From NCBI GenBank assembly GCA_020440605.1, contig JAGRNT010000004.1, positions 1 through 64,000 of the forward strand: a DNA stretch of 64,000 nucleotides. The letters run 5' to 3'. Positions within the stretch are counted from its first letter, which is position 1; each line of letters starts with the position of its first letter. The notes under the pieces are model-generated. The model did not search any database and was not told where the DNA came from. It was given only the letters and a program-made list of their open reading frames with translations. Positions 16,987 to 25,623 of the stretch are shown here, in pieces. A program made the position numbers and the translations under genes. The DNA is from a bacterium (GTDB lineage: Bacteria; 4484-113; JAFGCY01).

Positions 16987-18126
16987 GTGGACTCCATCGG
17001 CAGAGAGTGGCAGGGCTTCGACTACGAAGGCACGAAGGGCGAACGTGCGGACATCGCCGTGACCGTCTGGCTGCGTGCCATGCCGGAGTTCGCCGAGGTC
17101 TCACGTTCCCGCGTGCAGAGCCTGATCGAGGACGGCGGCGTGCTCTGCGACGGCAAGCACATCCCGCGCGGGCAGCGAAACCTGCAGCCGGGGATGCATA
17201 TCGATGTGCACATCGCCGCCCTGCGCGAACTGCTGAACCCGGTCCCCACCGAACAGATCGAACCGCTGGACATCCCCCTGACGATCCTGCATGCCGACGA
17301 ACACATCGCGGTCGTCGTCAAGCCCGCCGGCCTGACCGTGCATCCCTCCGAGACCGAGAGCGGACCGACGCTCACCGCCGCACTGCTGCACCATTTCGGC
17401 ACGCTCTCCGACGCCGGTGGCGCGGACCGTCCCGGGATCGTGCACCGCCTCGACAAGGAAACCAGCGGCGTGATGGTCGTAGCCCGCAGCAACACGGCGC
17501 ATATGTCCCTCTCCCGCCAGTTCGCCGACCGCATCACCGAGAAGGAATACCAGGCCCTTGTGATCGACCCGCCGCCGGAGCCGGCCGGGATCATCGACCT
17601 GCCGATCGAGCGCCATCCGCGCAGCCGCCAGAAGATGTGGACCGGCGGACGGCGCGGACGCAGCGCGCATACCGAGTTCCGCACCGCGGAGCACTGGGGT
17701 CCGCTGACCCTGCTCGACATCGTGATCCACACCGGGCGCACACACCAGATCCGAGTGCATCTGCAGTCGATCGGCTGTGCGATTGTCAACGATGAGAAGT
17801 ACGGTACCGGCCGCGTCACAACTCTGCTGCGCTTCCTTGAGACCGGAATCGAGCGCGGCAGCCTGCGCGCCTGGAGCAATGCCTGGCCCGAGCGGGAGCA
17901 GCGCCTGCAGCTGCTGGCCCTGCTGCGGGATTACCCTGGCTTCTTCCTGCATGCCCGGCGTCTGAGTTTCCTGCACCCGGCCACGGGAGAGCGCCTGCGC
18001 TTCGAGACCCCGGTCCCGGAGGTCTGGCAGGCAGTACACGGGCTGACAGGCAGGCGCTCCGACGGCGAACCTGGCTCCCCGGACGAGGACATGGATGAGC
18101 TCGCCCCGCAGTACCCCGGCGGCTGA
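16987..18126 (+). CDS. RluA-family rRNA/tRNA pseudouridine synthase
   Basis: 379 residues. An N-terminal S4-like RNA-binding domain (~25-85, SRSRVQSLIEDGGVLCDGKH) precedes the RluA catalytic domain, with VVVKPAGLTVHPS near 110 and the catalytic aspartate in HRLDKETSGVMVV. ALVIDP, HTEFR and HTGRTHQIRVHLQSIG complete the fold. It converts uridine to pseudouridine in large-subunit rRNA or tRNA; the exact site (RluC/D-like) cannot be told from sequence. An unusual ~50-residue insertion (TTLLRFLETGIERGSLRAWS...) lies between the RTHQIR block and the C-terminal FFLHARRLSF strand. An ATG at 16981 directly abuts the -10 box, so GTG 16987 is preferred, but both are in frame. The C-terminal 25 residues are acidic and probably disordered. 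Confidence 0.9.
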   Translation: MDSIGREWQGFDYEGTKGERADIAVTVWLRAMPEFAEVSRSRVQSLIEDGGVLCDGKHIPRGQRNLQPGMHIDVHIAALRELLNPVPTEQIEPLDIPLTILHADEHIAVVVKPAGLTVHPSETESGPTLTAALLHHFGTLSDAGGADRPGIVHRLDKETSGVMVVARSNTAHMSLSRQFADRITEKEYQALVIDPPPEPAGIIDLPIERHPRSRQKMWTGGRRGRSAHTEFRTAEHWGPLTLLDIVIHTGRTHQIRVHLQSIGCAIVNDEKYGTGRVTTLLRFLETGIERGSLRAWSNAWPEREQRLQLLALLRDYPGFFLHARRLSFLHPATGERLRFETPVPEVWQAVHGLTGRRSDGEPGSPDEDMDELAPQYPGG

Positions 18127-18196
18127 GACATGTTGTAACCCAGTAACTAGGGGCTGACTATCAGTTCACCCCGACTGCGTCCGGCACACGACACGC

Positions 18197-18202
18197 TATA
18201 AT
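18197..18202 (+). promoter_or_regulatory. -10 box TATAAT of tRNA-Gln
   Basis: TATAAT ends 12 nt before the mature tRNA 5' end, giving a transcription start about 5 nt before it. The -35 region is GC-rich and unconvincing. Confidence 0.5.
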
Positions 18203-18214
18203 CACTGACCGCAC

Positions 18215-18285
18215 AGGGGAATGGTGTAACGGTAGCACTACTGGTTTTGGTCCAGTCAGTTCGGGTTCGAATCCTGGTTCCCCTG
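18215..18285 (+). tRNA. tRNA-Gln (anticodon UUG)
   Basis: A 71-nt cloverleaf. The acceptor stem AGGGGAA (18215-18221) pairs with TTCCCCT (18278-18284), with discriminator G. The anticodon stem ACTGG/CCAGT holds the loop TTTTGGT, whose central TTG reads CAA glutamine codons. The T arm has TTCGAAT. CCA is not encoded. It lies alone between the pseudouridine synthase and a ribbon-helix-helix-like gene, and a TATAAT box precedes it. Confidence 0.95.
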
Positions 18286-18340
18286 TTCTCCTCCCCAGGC
18301 TCCCACATCCCCCGGTTTTGCACTATGATCTATACACGCC

Positions 18341-19018
18341 ATGGACGGCCGCAGGAACGCAGCGCCACCCGTGGCAGGACATCTGTGGAAGGATCAGGCA
18401 GTGACCATGCAGCACACTCTTGAACTGAACGACAAGCCGGTCTGGCAGCAGCTCATCCGCATCGGCGGAAACTTAAAGCTCGGCTATCTCTGCGGCGACA
18501 ACCGCTACCAGCAGTGGGTGCTCAAGCTTCCCGGCAAGGTCGGGCGCATGTACAACATGTACATTCTCGGCCGGCCCGAGGAGGTTGCCGCCTCGATTCC
18601 CCAGGGCTGGTCCGACTGGCGTCCCTTCGGCAAACTGCTGCGCGTGCTGCCGGCCATCGCCGAGGCGCCGCGCAAGTATGGCCTCGGCGCGCTGGACATC
18701 GCTCAGACCCTCAATGAGGACCGCATCAAGCCCTTCCTGCTCAACCTGCCGGAGAAGTTCAGCGTGGGCGGACGGATCGTGCGCATCACGCGTGAGGAAC
18801 TCTCCGAGATCGCCGATGGCCTGGACCAGTGGCTGATCGGCAAGCGCATCGTGCAGGAGCTGCTGCTGCGCAACGAACAGAGCCGCCAGATCAGCATCAC
18901 CCTGCCCGCCGAGCTCTGCAACCGCCTGGCGGACGAGGCCCGGCTGCGCATGAAGAGCGTCGGCCAGCTCGTGGTGGAGGTCCTGCAGGACCGCTACGAG
19001 GAAGCTGAGCAGATCTGA
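18341..19018 (+). CDS. Hypothetical protein with C-terminal ribbon-helix-helix-like motif
   Basis: 225 residues in the longest form. The N-terminal ~140 residues form no family I recognise (a KLPGKVGRMYNMYILGRP segment, then helices). The C-terminal ~45 residues (RQISITLPAELCNRLADEAR, then KSVGQLVVEVLQDRY) look like a CopG/Arc ribbon-helix-helix: one strand followed by two helices. This suggests a DNA-binding regulator or a dimerisation module attached to a ligand or partner domain. Start is uncertain. ATG 18341 follows a TATGAT box by 11 nt; GTG 18401 or ATG 18407 follow a GGAAGG ribosome site at 18386 and would give about 205 residues starting MQHTLELNDKP. No antitoxin partner gene is adjacent; the next gene is a convergent hydrolase. 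Confidence 0.7.
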   Translation: MDGRRNAAPPVAGHLWKDQAVTMQHTLELNDKPVWQQLIRIGGNLKLGYLCGDNRYQQWVLKLPGKVGRMYNMYILGRPEEVAASIPQGWSDWRPFGKLLRVLPAIAEAPRKYGLGALDIAQTLNEDRIKPFLLNLPEKFSVGGRIVRITREELSEIADGLDQWLIGKRIVQELLLRNEQSRQISITLPAELCNRLADEARLRMKSVGQLVVEVLQDRYEEAEQI

Positions 19019-19025
19019 GCGCCGG

Positions 19026-19772
19026 CTAACCCGCCTCGCTTTCCGCAATCCAGTCCAGTGCCGCATGCAGCTCGCGCTGCAGTGCTTCCGCATGCGTGAA
19101 CCAGAGCATATGCGCTGCCCCCTCGATCTCCAGATAACGCGCACGGGGCAGCAGGGCTGAGAGCTGGCGCGTCGGCCAGTTGGGACGGATGTCGGCCTCG
19201 CCGTTGATGAAGGCCACCGGCAGCGGCAGGCGGGACAGATCACGCTGGATGAATTCGCTGCGGCAGTACTCGCGCCAGCTGGCATTGCCAATCCGGTTCA
19301 CCTCGGGATCGGCATGGAACTCCAGGCCCTGCAGGTCGCCCCCCGTCTCATCCCAGCGCCGGTGGAACTCCGCGCTCCAGTGCCGGTCGTCCACGATCTT
19401 CCCGCCGGCGATGCCGATGATCCCGGCAATGTTGTCAGGATGCCTGAGTGCATGCACCAGTGCGTGGTTCGGGCCCTGGCTGTGCCCCAGCAGCACGCAA
19501 CCATCCATCCCGTAGTGGCAGCGCACGGCATCCGCATCCGCGACCGTCGTTGCCAGCTCATACCGCCCGTCCCAGTCCGAGCGTCCGCAGCCCCGGCTTT
19601 CGAATCTGACGACGCGGCAACGATCCTCCAGCAGAGCGGCCACGGGAGCCATGTAGTCGCTGCAGCCGGGTCCGCCGTTGAACATGAGCACGGGTTTACC
19701 ATCCGGATTGCCGCTCACGCAGCTCCAGATCCGCGCACCCGCGCTGTCAACGAATTGCTCAACCGCTTCCAT
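19026..19772 (-). CDS. Alpha/beta hydrolase (prolyl iminopeptidase-like)
   Basis: 248 residues. Standard alpha/beta-hydrolase order: oxyanion-hole motif FNGGPGCSDYM near residue 30 (cf. HGGPG of prolyl iminopeptidases), RFESRGCGRSDWDG, nucleophile elbow GHSQGPNHAL (serine near residue 97), acid near AFINGEADIRPNWPTRQL (~195) and the catalytic histidine in EGAAHMLW (~220). No signal peptide, so cytoplasmic. It may be a proline iminopeptidase or a general esterase; the cap region (~115-175) is short. Start ATG 19772 is preceded at 6 nt by TAGTAT. It is read in the same direction as the upstream kinase gene, whose stop is 10 bp away, so it could be partly cotranscribed. Confidence 0.85.
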   Translation of the reverse strand: MEAVEQFVDSAGARIWSCVSGNPDGKPVLMFNGGPGCSDYMAPVAALLEDRCRVVRFESRGCGRSDWDGRYELATTVADADAVRCHYGMDGCVLLGHSQGPNHALVHALRHPDNIAGIIGIAGGKIVDDRHWSAEFHRRWDETGGDLQGLEFHADPEVNRIGNASWREYCRSEFIQRDLSRLPLPVAFINGEADIRPNWPTRQLSALLPRARYLEIEGAAHMLWFTHAEALQRELHAALDWIAESEAG

Positions 19773-19781
19773 GCCTCAATA

Positions 19782-21212
19782 CTACTCGCTGACCACAGAC
19801 TGGCGGGGCAGGATCAGCTCAATGCAGAACGTACTGCTGGCCGGCATTGAGGCTTCCAGCCTGCCCCCGAGTAGCGTGGTGAAGGAACTGGCAATCGACA
19901 GGCCCAGCCCGGAATGTCCGCCTTCATCCACCACGGATTCCCGGCGCCAGAAGGGCTCAAACAGGCGCGCAAGGTCCGCCTGTTCCAGTCCGCTGCATGA
20001 ATTGCAGATGCGCAGGTGCAGTTCACCCGCATCAGACCAGGCACCGACACGCACCTGCCCGCCCGGGCTGCAATACTCAGACGCATTCTCCAGCAAGTTG
20101 TGCAGCAAGGATCCCAGCATCGTTTCATCACAGGCAATCGGCAATGCCTCCGGCATGCTGCACTCCAGTGTGATCCCAGCAGCCTCCAGCCCGTTGCCAA
20201 GCAGCGACAGCTGCTTCCGGACCTCCGTGCACAGCTCCAGCTCCACCGGTTTGATGCTCTGGCTGCCGGACTCAGACCGGGCCAGGCTCAGCAGCAGGTT
20301 GACAATCCCCTGCATCTGCAGCACGACTGCATGCATGTCCCGCATGGTGTCCACCGCCAGCGCCTGGTCCTGCGGATACTTCCCTGCGACCTCAAGCATG
20401 GCCCGCATTTCCGCCACCGGTGTGCGCAGTTCATGCGCCATGTCCGCGGTCAGACGCTGCTCACGGGCAAATGCCTGCTCCAGTCTTTCCATCAGATTAT
20501 TGAATTCACGGTAGACCGGGCCAAGCTCGGCAGGCACTGCTGCCTCTGAGAAACGCCGGTCCAGGTTGTGCTGGCGGATCTCTTCCAGTTCGCGGGCCAG
20601 CCTGTCCAGCGGGTCCAGCCCGCTGCGCAGGATGCGGGGCACGCTGAAGCGCACGAACAGTATGCCGAGCAGCGCACAGAATCCCAGACCAATCAGGACG
20701 CCGGCCTGGATGCGGCTGAGGTCCTCAAGGCTGCGGGCCACCACGATGCGCACGGGCCTTGGCGTAAACCCTGGCGGGACCTCACCCTCCAGCTCCGGCA
20801 ACAGCTCAAGCACGACTGCCCGTCCGGCATGACCTTCCGGCAGCTGTACCCTGTGGATACTCCCACTCTGCATGTCTGATGCAGCGGGCAGCAGTTCGTT
20901 GGCAACCACGGGAGAACCCTCCACCACACTGCCCTGCTGCACTATCTGGTAGTAGAAATCATCCTGTCCCTCTGAATACTGCATGAGGATCGGACTGTCG
21001 CGCTCGATTTCCAGGCTGCCGTTTCGCTCATCCAGCCCGAGTTCGGTGCCGATGGCCCTGGCGCGTGAATCCAGGTCAGCGTCGATCTGGCGCAGCATCC
21101 AGATGCGCATGGCGAGCAGCATTGCCAGTGCACATGCCAGCAGCAGAATGACAAGGGCCGCTGACAGTCCGCGCTGCAGCCTGGCACCGATTGATCGGGT
21201 TTCAGCTGCCAC
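19782..21212 (-). CDS. Sensor histidine kinase (OmpR-partner type)
   Basis: 476 residues. Two membrane helices (~18-38 and ~165-190) flank a periplasmic sensor of ~125 residues; HAMP follows (~190-245, DPLDRLARELEEIRQHNLDR), then HisKA with phospho-acceptor H260 in DMAHELRTPVAEM, and the ATPase domain with N box NLLENASEY, G1-like LFEPFWRRES and G2 GHSGLGLSI. It is a classic QseC/TctE-type kinase. Its start overlaps the response regulator by 11 nt, so the two are translationally coupled and form a pair. The operon starts with a PepSY-like periplasmic protein and faces a COG4705 membrane protein, which are likely targets or accessory sensors. The signal sensed is unknown. Confidence 0.93.
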   Translation of the reverse strand: MAAETRSIGARLQRGLSAALVILLLACALAMLLAMRIWMLRQIDADLDSRARAIGTELGLDERNGSLEIERDSPILMQYSEGQDDFYYQIVQQGSVVEGSPVVANELLPAASDMQSGSIHRVQLPEGHAGRAVVLELLPELEGEVPPGFTPRPVRIVVARSLEDLSRIQAGVLIGLGFCALLGILFVRFSVPRILRSGLDPLDRLARELEEIRQHNLDRRFSEAAVPAELGPVYREFNNLMERLEQAFAREQRLTADMAHELRTPVAEMRAMLEVAGKYPQDQALAVDTMRDMHAVVLQMQGIVNLLLSLARSESGSQSIKPVELELCTEVRKQLSLLGNGLEAAGITLECSMPEALPIACDETMLGSLLHNLLENASEYCSPGGQVRVGAWSDAGELHLRICNSCSGLEQADLARLFEPFWRRESVVDEGGHSGLGLSIASSFTTLLGGRLEASMPASSTFCIELILPRQSVVSE

Positions 21213-21873
21213 TGAGGATGTAGCCCTCCCCTCGCCTGGTGCGGATCAGTGCCGGGCAACCCACCTGACGAAGCTGCCGGCGCAGCAGTGAGATGCTGGA
21301 ATCAATGTTGTTGCTGGCAATCGAGTCCGGATCGGAGATTATGCGCTGCTCGATCTCCGCCCGGTTGACAATGCTGTCACGGCGCAGTGCCAGCAGCTCA
21401 AGCACTTTGTACTCACGCGGCCGCAGCTCGATGTCCCTTCCCTCAAAGCTGGCCCGGTGCGCTGCCATGTCTATCTCAAGCCCCCCCACCATGATGCTGT
21501 TTGACTTATGCGCAAAGCTGCGGCGCAGCAGGCTCGTGATGCGTGCCAGCAGCTCCTCAAAGGCAAAGGGTTTCACGAGGTAGTCGTCAGCACCACTGTT
21601 CAGTCCGGCAACCCTGTCGGCAACCGTATCCAGCGCTGTCAGCAGCAGCACGTGCACGGCGTTGCCTGCGGCCCGCAGCTCCCGCAGCACCTGCAGGCCG
21701 TCCATGCCACGCAGCATGATGTCGAGCACGATGATGTCGTACTCCGATGACAGGGCCAGCCGGAGGGCCTTCTCTCCCTCGCCGGTGGCATCAACCTGAT
21801 ACCCCTCGCGCTGGAGCCCCGTCACCAGAGTACGTTGTAGCCTGACTGAGTCCTCAACCAGCAGGATGCGCAT
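21202..21873 (-). CDS. OmpR/PhoB-family response regulator
   Basis: 223 residues. The N-terminal receiver domain begins MRILLVEDSVRLQ, with phosphorylation site D51 in IIVLDIMLRGMDG, the conserved T/S near LLLTALD and K in DYLVKPFAFEELL. The C-terminal winged helix (~125-220) shows FEGRDIELRPREYKVLELL and the wing TRRGEGYIL. It controls transcription when phosphorylated by the adjacent kinase. The coding region overlaps the kinase start by 11 nt. Start ATG 21873 lies 33 nt after the PepSY-like gene, with no clear ribosome site. Likely targets include the divergent COG4705 gene and its own operon. Confidence 0.95.
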   Translation of the reverse strand: MRILLVEDSVRLQRTLVTGLQREGYQVDATGEGEKALRLALSSEYDIIVLDIMLRGMDGLQVLRELRAAGNAVHVLLLTALDTVADRVAGLNSGADDYLVKPFAFEELLARITSLLRRSFAHKSNSIMVGGLEIDMAAHRASFEGRDIELRPREYKVLELLALRRDSIVNRAEIEQRIISDPDSIASNNIDSSISLLRRQLRQVGCPALIRTRRGEGYILSGS

Positions 21874-21906
21874 ACCGGAGTCTATCCGATGATGCGCCTG
21901 TCCGCA

Positions 21907-22293
21907 TCAGTCGTCATCAGTCTCACCGTCGCCATCGCCGTCGGGACCGTCATCATCCATCTCATCATCGGCCGGGTCCTCGCTGTCCGCTGCCTCGACC
22001 TCCTCCACGGAACCATTCGGCCCGAGCTTGAGTTCGAATGAGGATGCGCCGATCATGACCTGGGCGGTGTAGAACTGCTCCTCGCCCTCATCCTCGCGCA
22101 TGTAGCCGCTGACCTCACCCGCCTCGGCGAACTTGTCAAACACGGCCTTGACAGCCTTCGGCAGCTGCTGTTCGGTCACCGCCACCTCCTCGTCATTACC
22201 GGTCTCACCGCCACGGGCGATCCCGGCCGCTCCCGCCAGTCCTGCGACCAGCAGCAGCGCCAGCATCCACTTGCTCATATTCGTGTACTTCAT
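21907..22293 (-). CDS. Small secreted PepSY-like acidic protein
   Basis: 128 residues. Signal peptide (~1-27, MSKWMLALLLVAGLAGAAGIA) followed by a ~65-residue PepSY-like unit: QLPKAVKAVFDKFAEAGEV, a beta-turn, then FYTAQVMIGASSFELKLGPNG. The last 35 residues are almost only Asp, Glu and Gly and should bind divalent cations or be disordered. ATG 22293 is chosen because AAGGAG lies 5 nt upstream; an in-frame GTG two codons earlier is less likely. It is the first gene of a PepSY-RR-HK operon. PepSY proteins are commonly found in such operons; a periplasmic metal- or peptide-sensing accessory role is an inference. Confidence 0.8.
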   Translation of the reverse strand: MKYTNMSKWMLALLLVAGLAGAAGIARGGETGNDEEVAVTEQQLPKAVKAVFDKFAEAGEVSGYMREDEGEEQFYTAQVMIGASSFELKLGPNGSVEEVEAADSEDPADDEMDDDGPDGDGDGETDDD

Positions 22294-22563
22294 GGACACT
22301 CCTTTTCTTGAGATTGGAGCTCATTGCTCCTGTGCAGAGCCTATCCTGCCAACCTTACGCAGAGGTTACGCCTGTCCGATTGCCTGTCCCTGCTGTGGAA
22401 ATCCGCCTGCCACCTGGCGACCGGCAGCCGGTAAACGGCCTGAGAATTACCGCAGCATTACCGTTGGCAACTGCCTGCTCCTTTCTGCGCAATCCCTTGA
22501 ATAAGCAGGGCCTGCCTGCTGTCCGGCCTTGTGCATGCCAGGCGCATGCACAGGAGTAATCAG

Positions 22564-23361
22564 ATGGAAAACATGCTTTCGAAGGAACAGTTACTGAGCA
22601 AGGTCCCGGAAGTGACGCTTGTGTTCTGGATGATAAAGATCGCAGCCACCACGCTCGGTGAGACCGGGGGCGACATGGTCTCCATGACCTTCAACCTGGG
22701 CTACCTGGCCAGCACATTCATATTCCTTGCATTCTTCCTGGTTGCCGTCAGCTTCCAGGTACGCAGCAGGGTCTTCCACCCCGTGCTCTACTGGACGGTG
22801 ATCGTGGCAACCACGACTGCGGGGACCACGCTGGCGGACTTTGCCGACCGCAGCCTCGGAATCGGCTATACCGGCGGTTCATTGCTGCTGCTTGCCCTGC
22901 TGGTGGCAACGCTGGCTTTCTGGCGCTACAGGGAAGGCCGGATCTCGGTTGACCACATCGTCTCGCCACGGGTCGAGGCCTTCTACTGGGCTACCATCTT
23001 CACTTCAAACACGCTCGGTACTGCCCTCGGTGACTGGCTGGCGGATGAGACGCCCCTGGGCTATGACGGCGGGGCACTGGTCTTCGGCGGACTGCTCGTG
23101 CTGGTGGCAACTGCTGCCAGGTGGACCAGAATGTCCAAGGCACTGCTGTTCTGGGTTGCCTTCATCCTCACCCGTCCACTGGGCGCAACCCTAGGTGACT
23201 TTCTCACCAAGGCCCATGCCGACGGAGGACTGGAACTCAGCCGCATCCAGACATCTCTGATCATCGCCGGGTTCGTTGTGCTGTGCGTCGCGCTGATTCC
23301 CCAGCGTGCAGGTCGTCATCCCGGACATGTGGAATCCATTGCCGAACTGGAAAGTGAGTGA
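22564..23361 (+). CDS. COG4705-type membrane protein with fourfold internal repeat
   Basis: 265 residues, eight hydrophobic helices. Four copies of a signature occur about 60 residues apart: TTLGETGGDMVSM (~21), TTAGTTLADFADRSLGIGY (~83), NTLGTALGDWLADETPLGY (~144) and RPLGATLGDFLTK (~204). Each combines Thr/Gly with an aspartate at a membrane interface, suggesting a pseudo-fourfold channel or ion-binding site. This pattern is known for COG4705 proteins, whose function is not established. Start ATG 22564 has AGGAG 7 nt upstream; the longer frame is rejected. It is divergent from the PepSY-RR-HK operon across a 270-bp region holding no other gene, and is the most likely regulated target. Confidence 0.85.
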   Translation: MENMLSKEQLLSKVPEVTLVFWMIKIAATTLGETGGDMVSMTFNLGYLASTFIFLAFFLVAVSFQVRSRVFHPVLYWTVIVATTTAGTTLADFADRSLGIGYTGGSLLLLALLVATLAFWRYREGRISVDHIVSPRVEAFYWATIFTSNTLGTALGDWLADETPLGYDGGALVFGGLLVLVATAARWTRMSKALLFWVAFILTRPLGATLGDFLTKAHADGGLELSRIQTSLIIAGFVVLCVALIPQRAGRHPGHVESIAELESE

Positions 23362-23377
23362 TCGTTTGGTGTTGCCG

Positions 23378-25537
23378 CTAGTCGCTGCTGCGCCGGCTGA
23401 ACCAGCTGCGGATCTGTTGCCAGACACTGCGCTGGTCCGGTCCGCCCGCACACAGGCGCTGCTGTTCGGCGGCCTCGCGGCGGCGGCCGAGCTTGCGGTA
23501 GGCCAGGGCCAGGGCACTGTGCAGCATCTGCCCGCTGAAGCCCAGGCTGGCGGCCTCCTCCAGCTCCATCGCGGCGTTGTCAAACTGTTCACGCAGCAGC
23601 AGGATCTGCCCGAGCAGCATCCGGTGCCGGGCGCTGGAGGGGTTCTCATCCACGAGATTGCGTGCCAGCGCCGTGGCCTCACCCAGCAGTTCCGCGTCGC
23701 ACATCGCCACCACGAGCCTGGTCTCCGTCGCACTGCTGGCCGGCAGCAGCTCCAGGCATTCCAGCAGGGCCTCGCGGGCCATACGTGTGTTGCCAAGTTC
23801 CAGCTGCACGAGCCCCAGCTCCAGGCTGGCCTCGCAGTCCGGTTCCATCTGCTCCAGCGCGGCGGTGATGTGGTCCAGAGCCTCATGCTGGCGGCCCAGC
23901 CTCCGGAGCACCACGCCCATGTGCAGCAGCAGCTCCGGCGTCGGCGTCAGTTCGCCGAGCGCACTGAGAGAGCTCAGCAGTTCCCGGTCGCGACGCTGGT
24001 CCAGCATCTTCCTGACAACGGGGATGATGCTGCGTGCATCCGGCACCCCGAGCGCCCGGCAGCCGGCCACGGCCCGTACCAGCTCAGCGGGACTGCCCTG
24101 CTCCAGGGCCGCCGCGGCATAGTAGCGCCAGGCCCAGATGCAGTCGCCATCCCGTTGCACGCGCTCATTGCAGAGTTCGCTGACTTCCGGAAAGCGCGCC
24201 TGCAGGTACAGGCAGCGGGCCAGCCCCTCGAGGCAGGCCTCATCTCCGGGAGCGACCTGCAGCGCCTGGCGCATCCATGCCTCGGCCTGGGCCGGGCGAC
24301 CGGCATCCAGTTCCAGCAGGCCGCTGTTGTAATAGGGCACGGGGAAGTCCGGCCGCACCTCCATCGCCTTTGCGTAGCAGCTGCGTGCCGCTTCCCGGCT
24401 GCCCAGACAGGCATGCACGGCCCCCAGCGTCACGAGGCAGTCCGGGTCATCCGGACGCAGTTCCAGGGAAAGCAGCAGCTGCTCGCGGGCCGGTTCATAG
24501 TGCCCGAGGTTGTAGAGCATGTTGCCGAAGTGGTTGCGCAGCGAAGCGTCGTCAGGATGCAGGCCGATGGCGCGGCGGTAGGTCGCCAGCGCCTCCTCGG
24601 TGCGGCCGAGCCGCTCCAGCACGATCGCGCTGTCATGCAGGCCCGGCAGGTTCTCCGGATCAAGCTCCAGCAGGCGCGCAAACCAGAAGGCCGCTGTCTC
24701 GTACTCCCCGGATTCCGCATGCAGCAACCCGGCGTTGTAGAGTGTCGAGCTGTTGCCCGGGTCGCGCTCCACCGCCTGGCGCACGGCCAGCATCGCCTCC
24801 TCCTCACGTCCGAGATCCCGCAGCGCGGTGGCAATGTCGCAGAGCAGCTCGGAGTCGTCCATGCCGAGCGTACTGGCTTCACGGAAACTCGTGAGTGCGG
24901 ATTCGGGGTCCTCCAGATGCAGCTGCACGCGTCCCAGCAGCTGGCGCGCGAGGGTCTCCTGCGGATTGCGGCGCACGACCTCGGTCAGCAGCTCGGCCGC
25001 GCGTGCATGGTCATCCGCCGCCCACCAGGCCCTGGCCAGGTTGCGCAGCAGATTCAGGTTGTCAGGTTCGATGCCGCGGGCCTGCTCCAGCACCTCGGCG
25101 GCTTCGGCATGCCGGTTGAGCGCGGCATAGCCCGCCGCCAGCCCGAACAGCATCCTCACATCCCCGGGGGCGAGGCTCACCGCCTGGCGGTACTCCGCCA
25201 GCGCTTCATCCCGACGGCTGAGCTGGGCCAGGGCCGTTGCCAGTCCAAGGTGCAGGCTGGCCCGGCCATCGACGCATTCCAGAGCCTCGCTGTAGCAGTC
25301 CAGCGCTTCATCGTAGTCACCCATGCGGATCAGCAGGTTGCCAAGCATCTCAAGGATCGCCGGGTCACCGGGACGCAGCACATTCGCCTGGCGCAGTTCC
25401 GCGAGCGCCTCCACCGGCCGGTCCAGCTTCTCCAGCAGGGCCGCAATCCGGCAGTGCAGCGCGGGGTCCTGCGGATACTCGCGCACCTGGCGCTCCAGCT
25501 CCAGCAGTTTCCTGCGCAGTTCATCGGGTGTGTGCAT
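23378..25537 (-). CDS. Large TPR-repeat protein
   Basis: 719 residues made almost entirely of tetratricopeptide repeats, roughly 18-20 copies of a 34-residue unit with consensus such as ALAELRQANVLRPGDPAI, DCYSEALECVDGRASLHL and ALAEYRQAVSLAPGDV. No signal peptide, membrane segment or catalytic domain is visible, so it is probably a cytoplasmic scaffold for protein assemblies. The N-terminus HTPDELRRKLLELERQVREY starts directly with a helix. ATG 25537 is chosen over the frame's first codon at 25600, which would add a non-conserved leader. A long plus-strand ORF exists antisense to it but has no family features. The convergent COG4705 gene ends 16 bp away. No functional partner can be named. 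Confidence 0.88.
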   Translation of the reverse strand: MHTPDELRRKLLELERQVREYPQDPALHCRIAALLEKLDRPVEALAELRQANVLRPGDPAILEMLGNLLIRMGDYDEALDCYSEALECVDGRASLHLGLATALAQLSRRDEALAEYRQAVSLAPGDVRMLFGLAAGYAALNRHAEAAEVLEQARGIEPDNLNLLRNLARAWWAADDHARAAELLTEVVRRNPQETLARQLLGRVQLHLEDPESALTSFREASTLGMDDSELLCDIATALRDLGREEEAMLAVRQAVERDPGNSSTLYNAGLLHAESGEYETAAFWFARLLELDPENLPGLHDSAIVLERLGRTEEALATYRRAIGLHPDDASLRNHFGNMLYNLGHYEPAREQLLLSLELRPDDPDCLVTLGAVHACLGSREAARSCYAKAMEVRPDFPVPYYNSGLLELDAGRPAQAEAWMRQALQVAPGDEACLEGLARCLYLQARFPEVSELCNERVQRDGDCIWAWRYYAAAALEQGSPAELVRAVAGCRALGVPDARSIIPVVRKMLDQRRDRELLSSLSALGELTPTPELLLHMGVVLRRLGRQHEALDHITAALEQMEPDCEASLELGLVQLELGNTRMAREALLECLELLPASSATETRLVVAMCDAELLGEATALARNLVDENPSSARHRMLLGQILLLREQFDNAAMELEEAASLGFSGQMLHSALALAYRKLGRRREAAEQQRLCAGGPDQRSVWQQIRSWFSRRSSD

Positions 25538-25623
25538 CTCAATCAGCCTAACACCTGCTAACCCGGCGCGGGTTATTTTGCAGTGAAGGCTTGCGGCCAC
25601 TTCTGTCCATCCCGCTTAACGAA

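Noticed and set aside
21202-23361. Phage or mobile-element origin of the two-component/COG4705 block
   Set aside because: No integrase, repeats or composition change; the arrangement is a familiar chromosomal one.
23306-25561. 751-codon plus-strand ORF antisense to the TPR gene
   Set aside because: It mirrors the TPR gene, has Gln/Ala/His-rich low-information sequence and no domain; long antisense frames are common in high-GC DNA.
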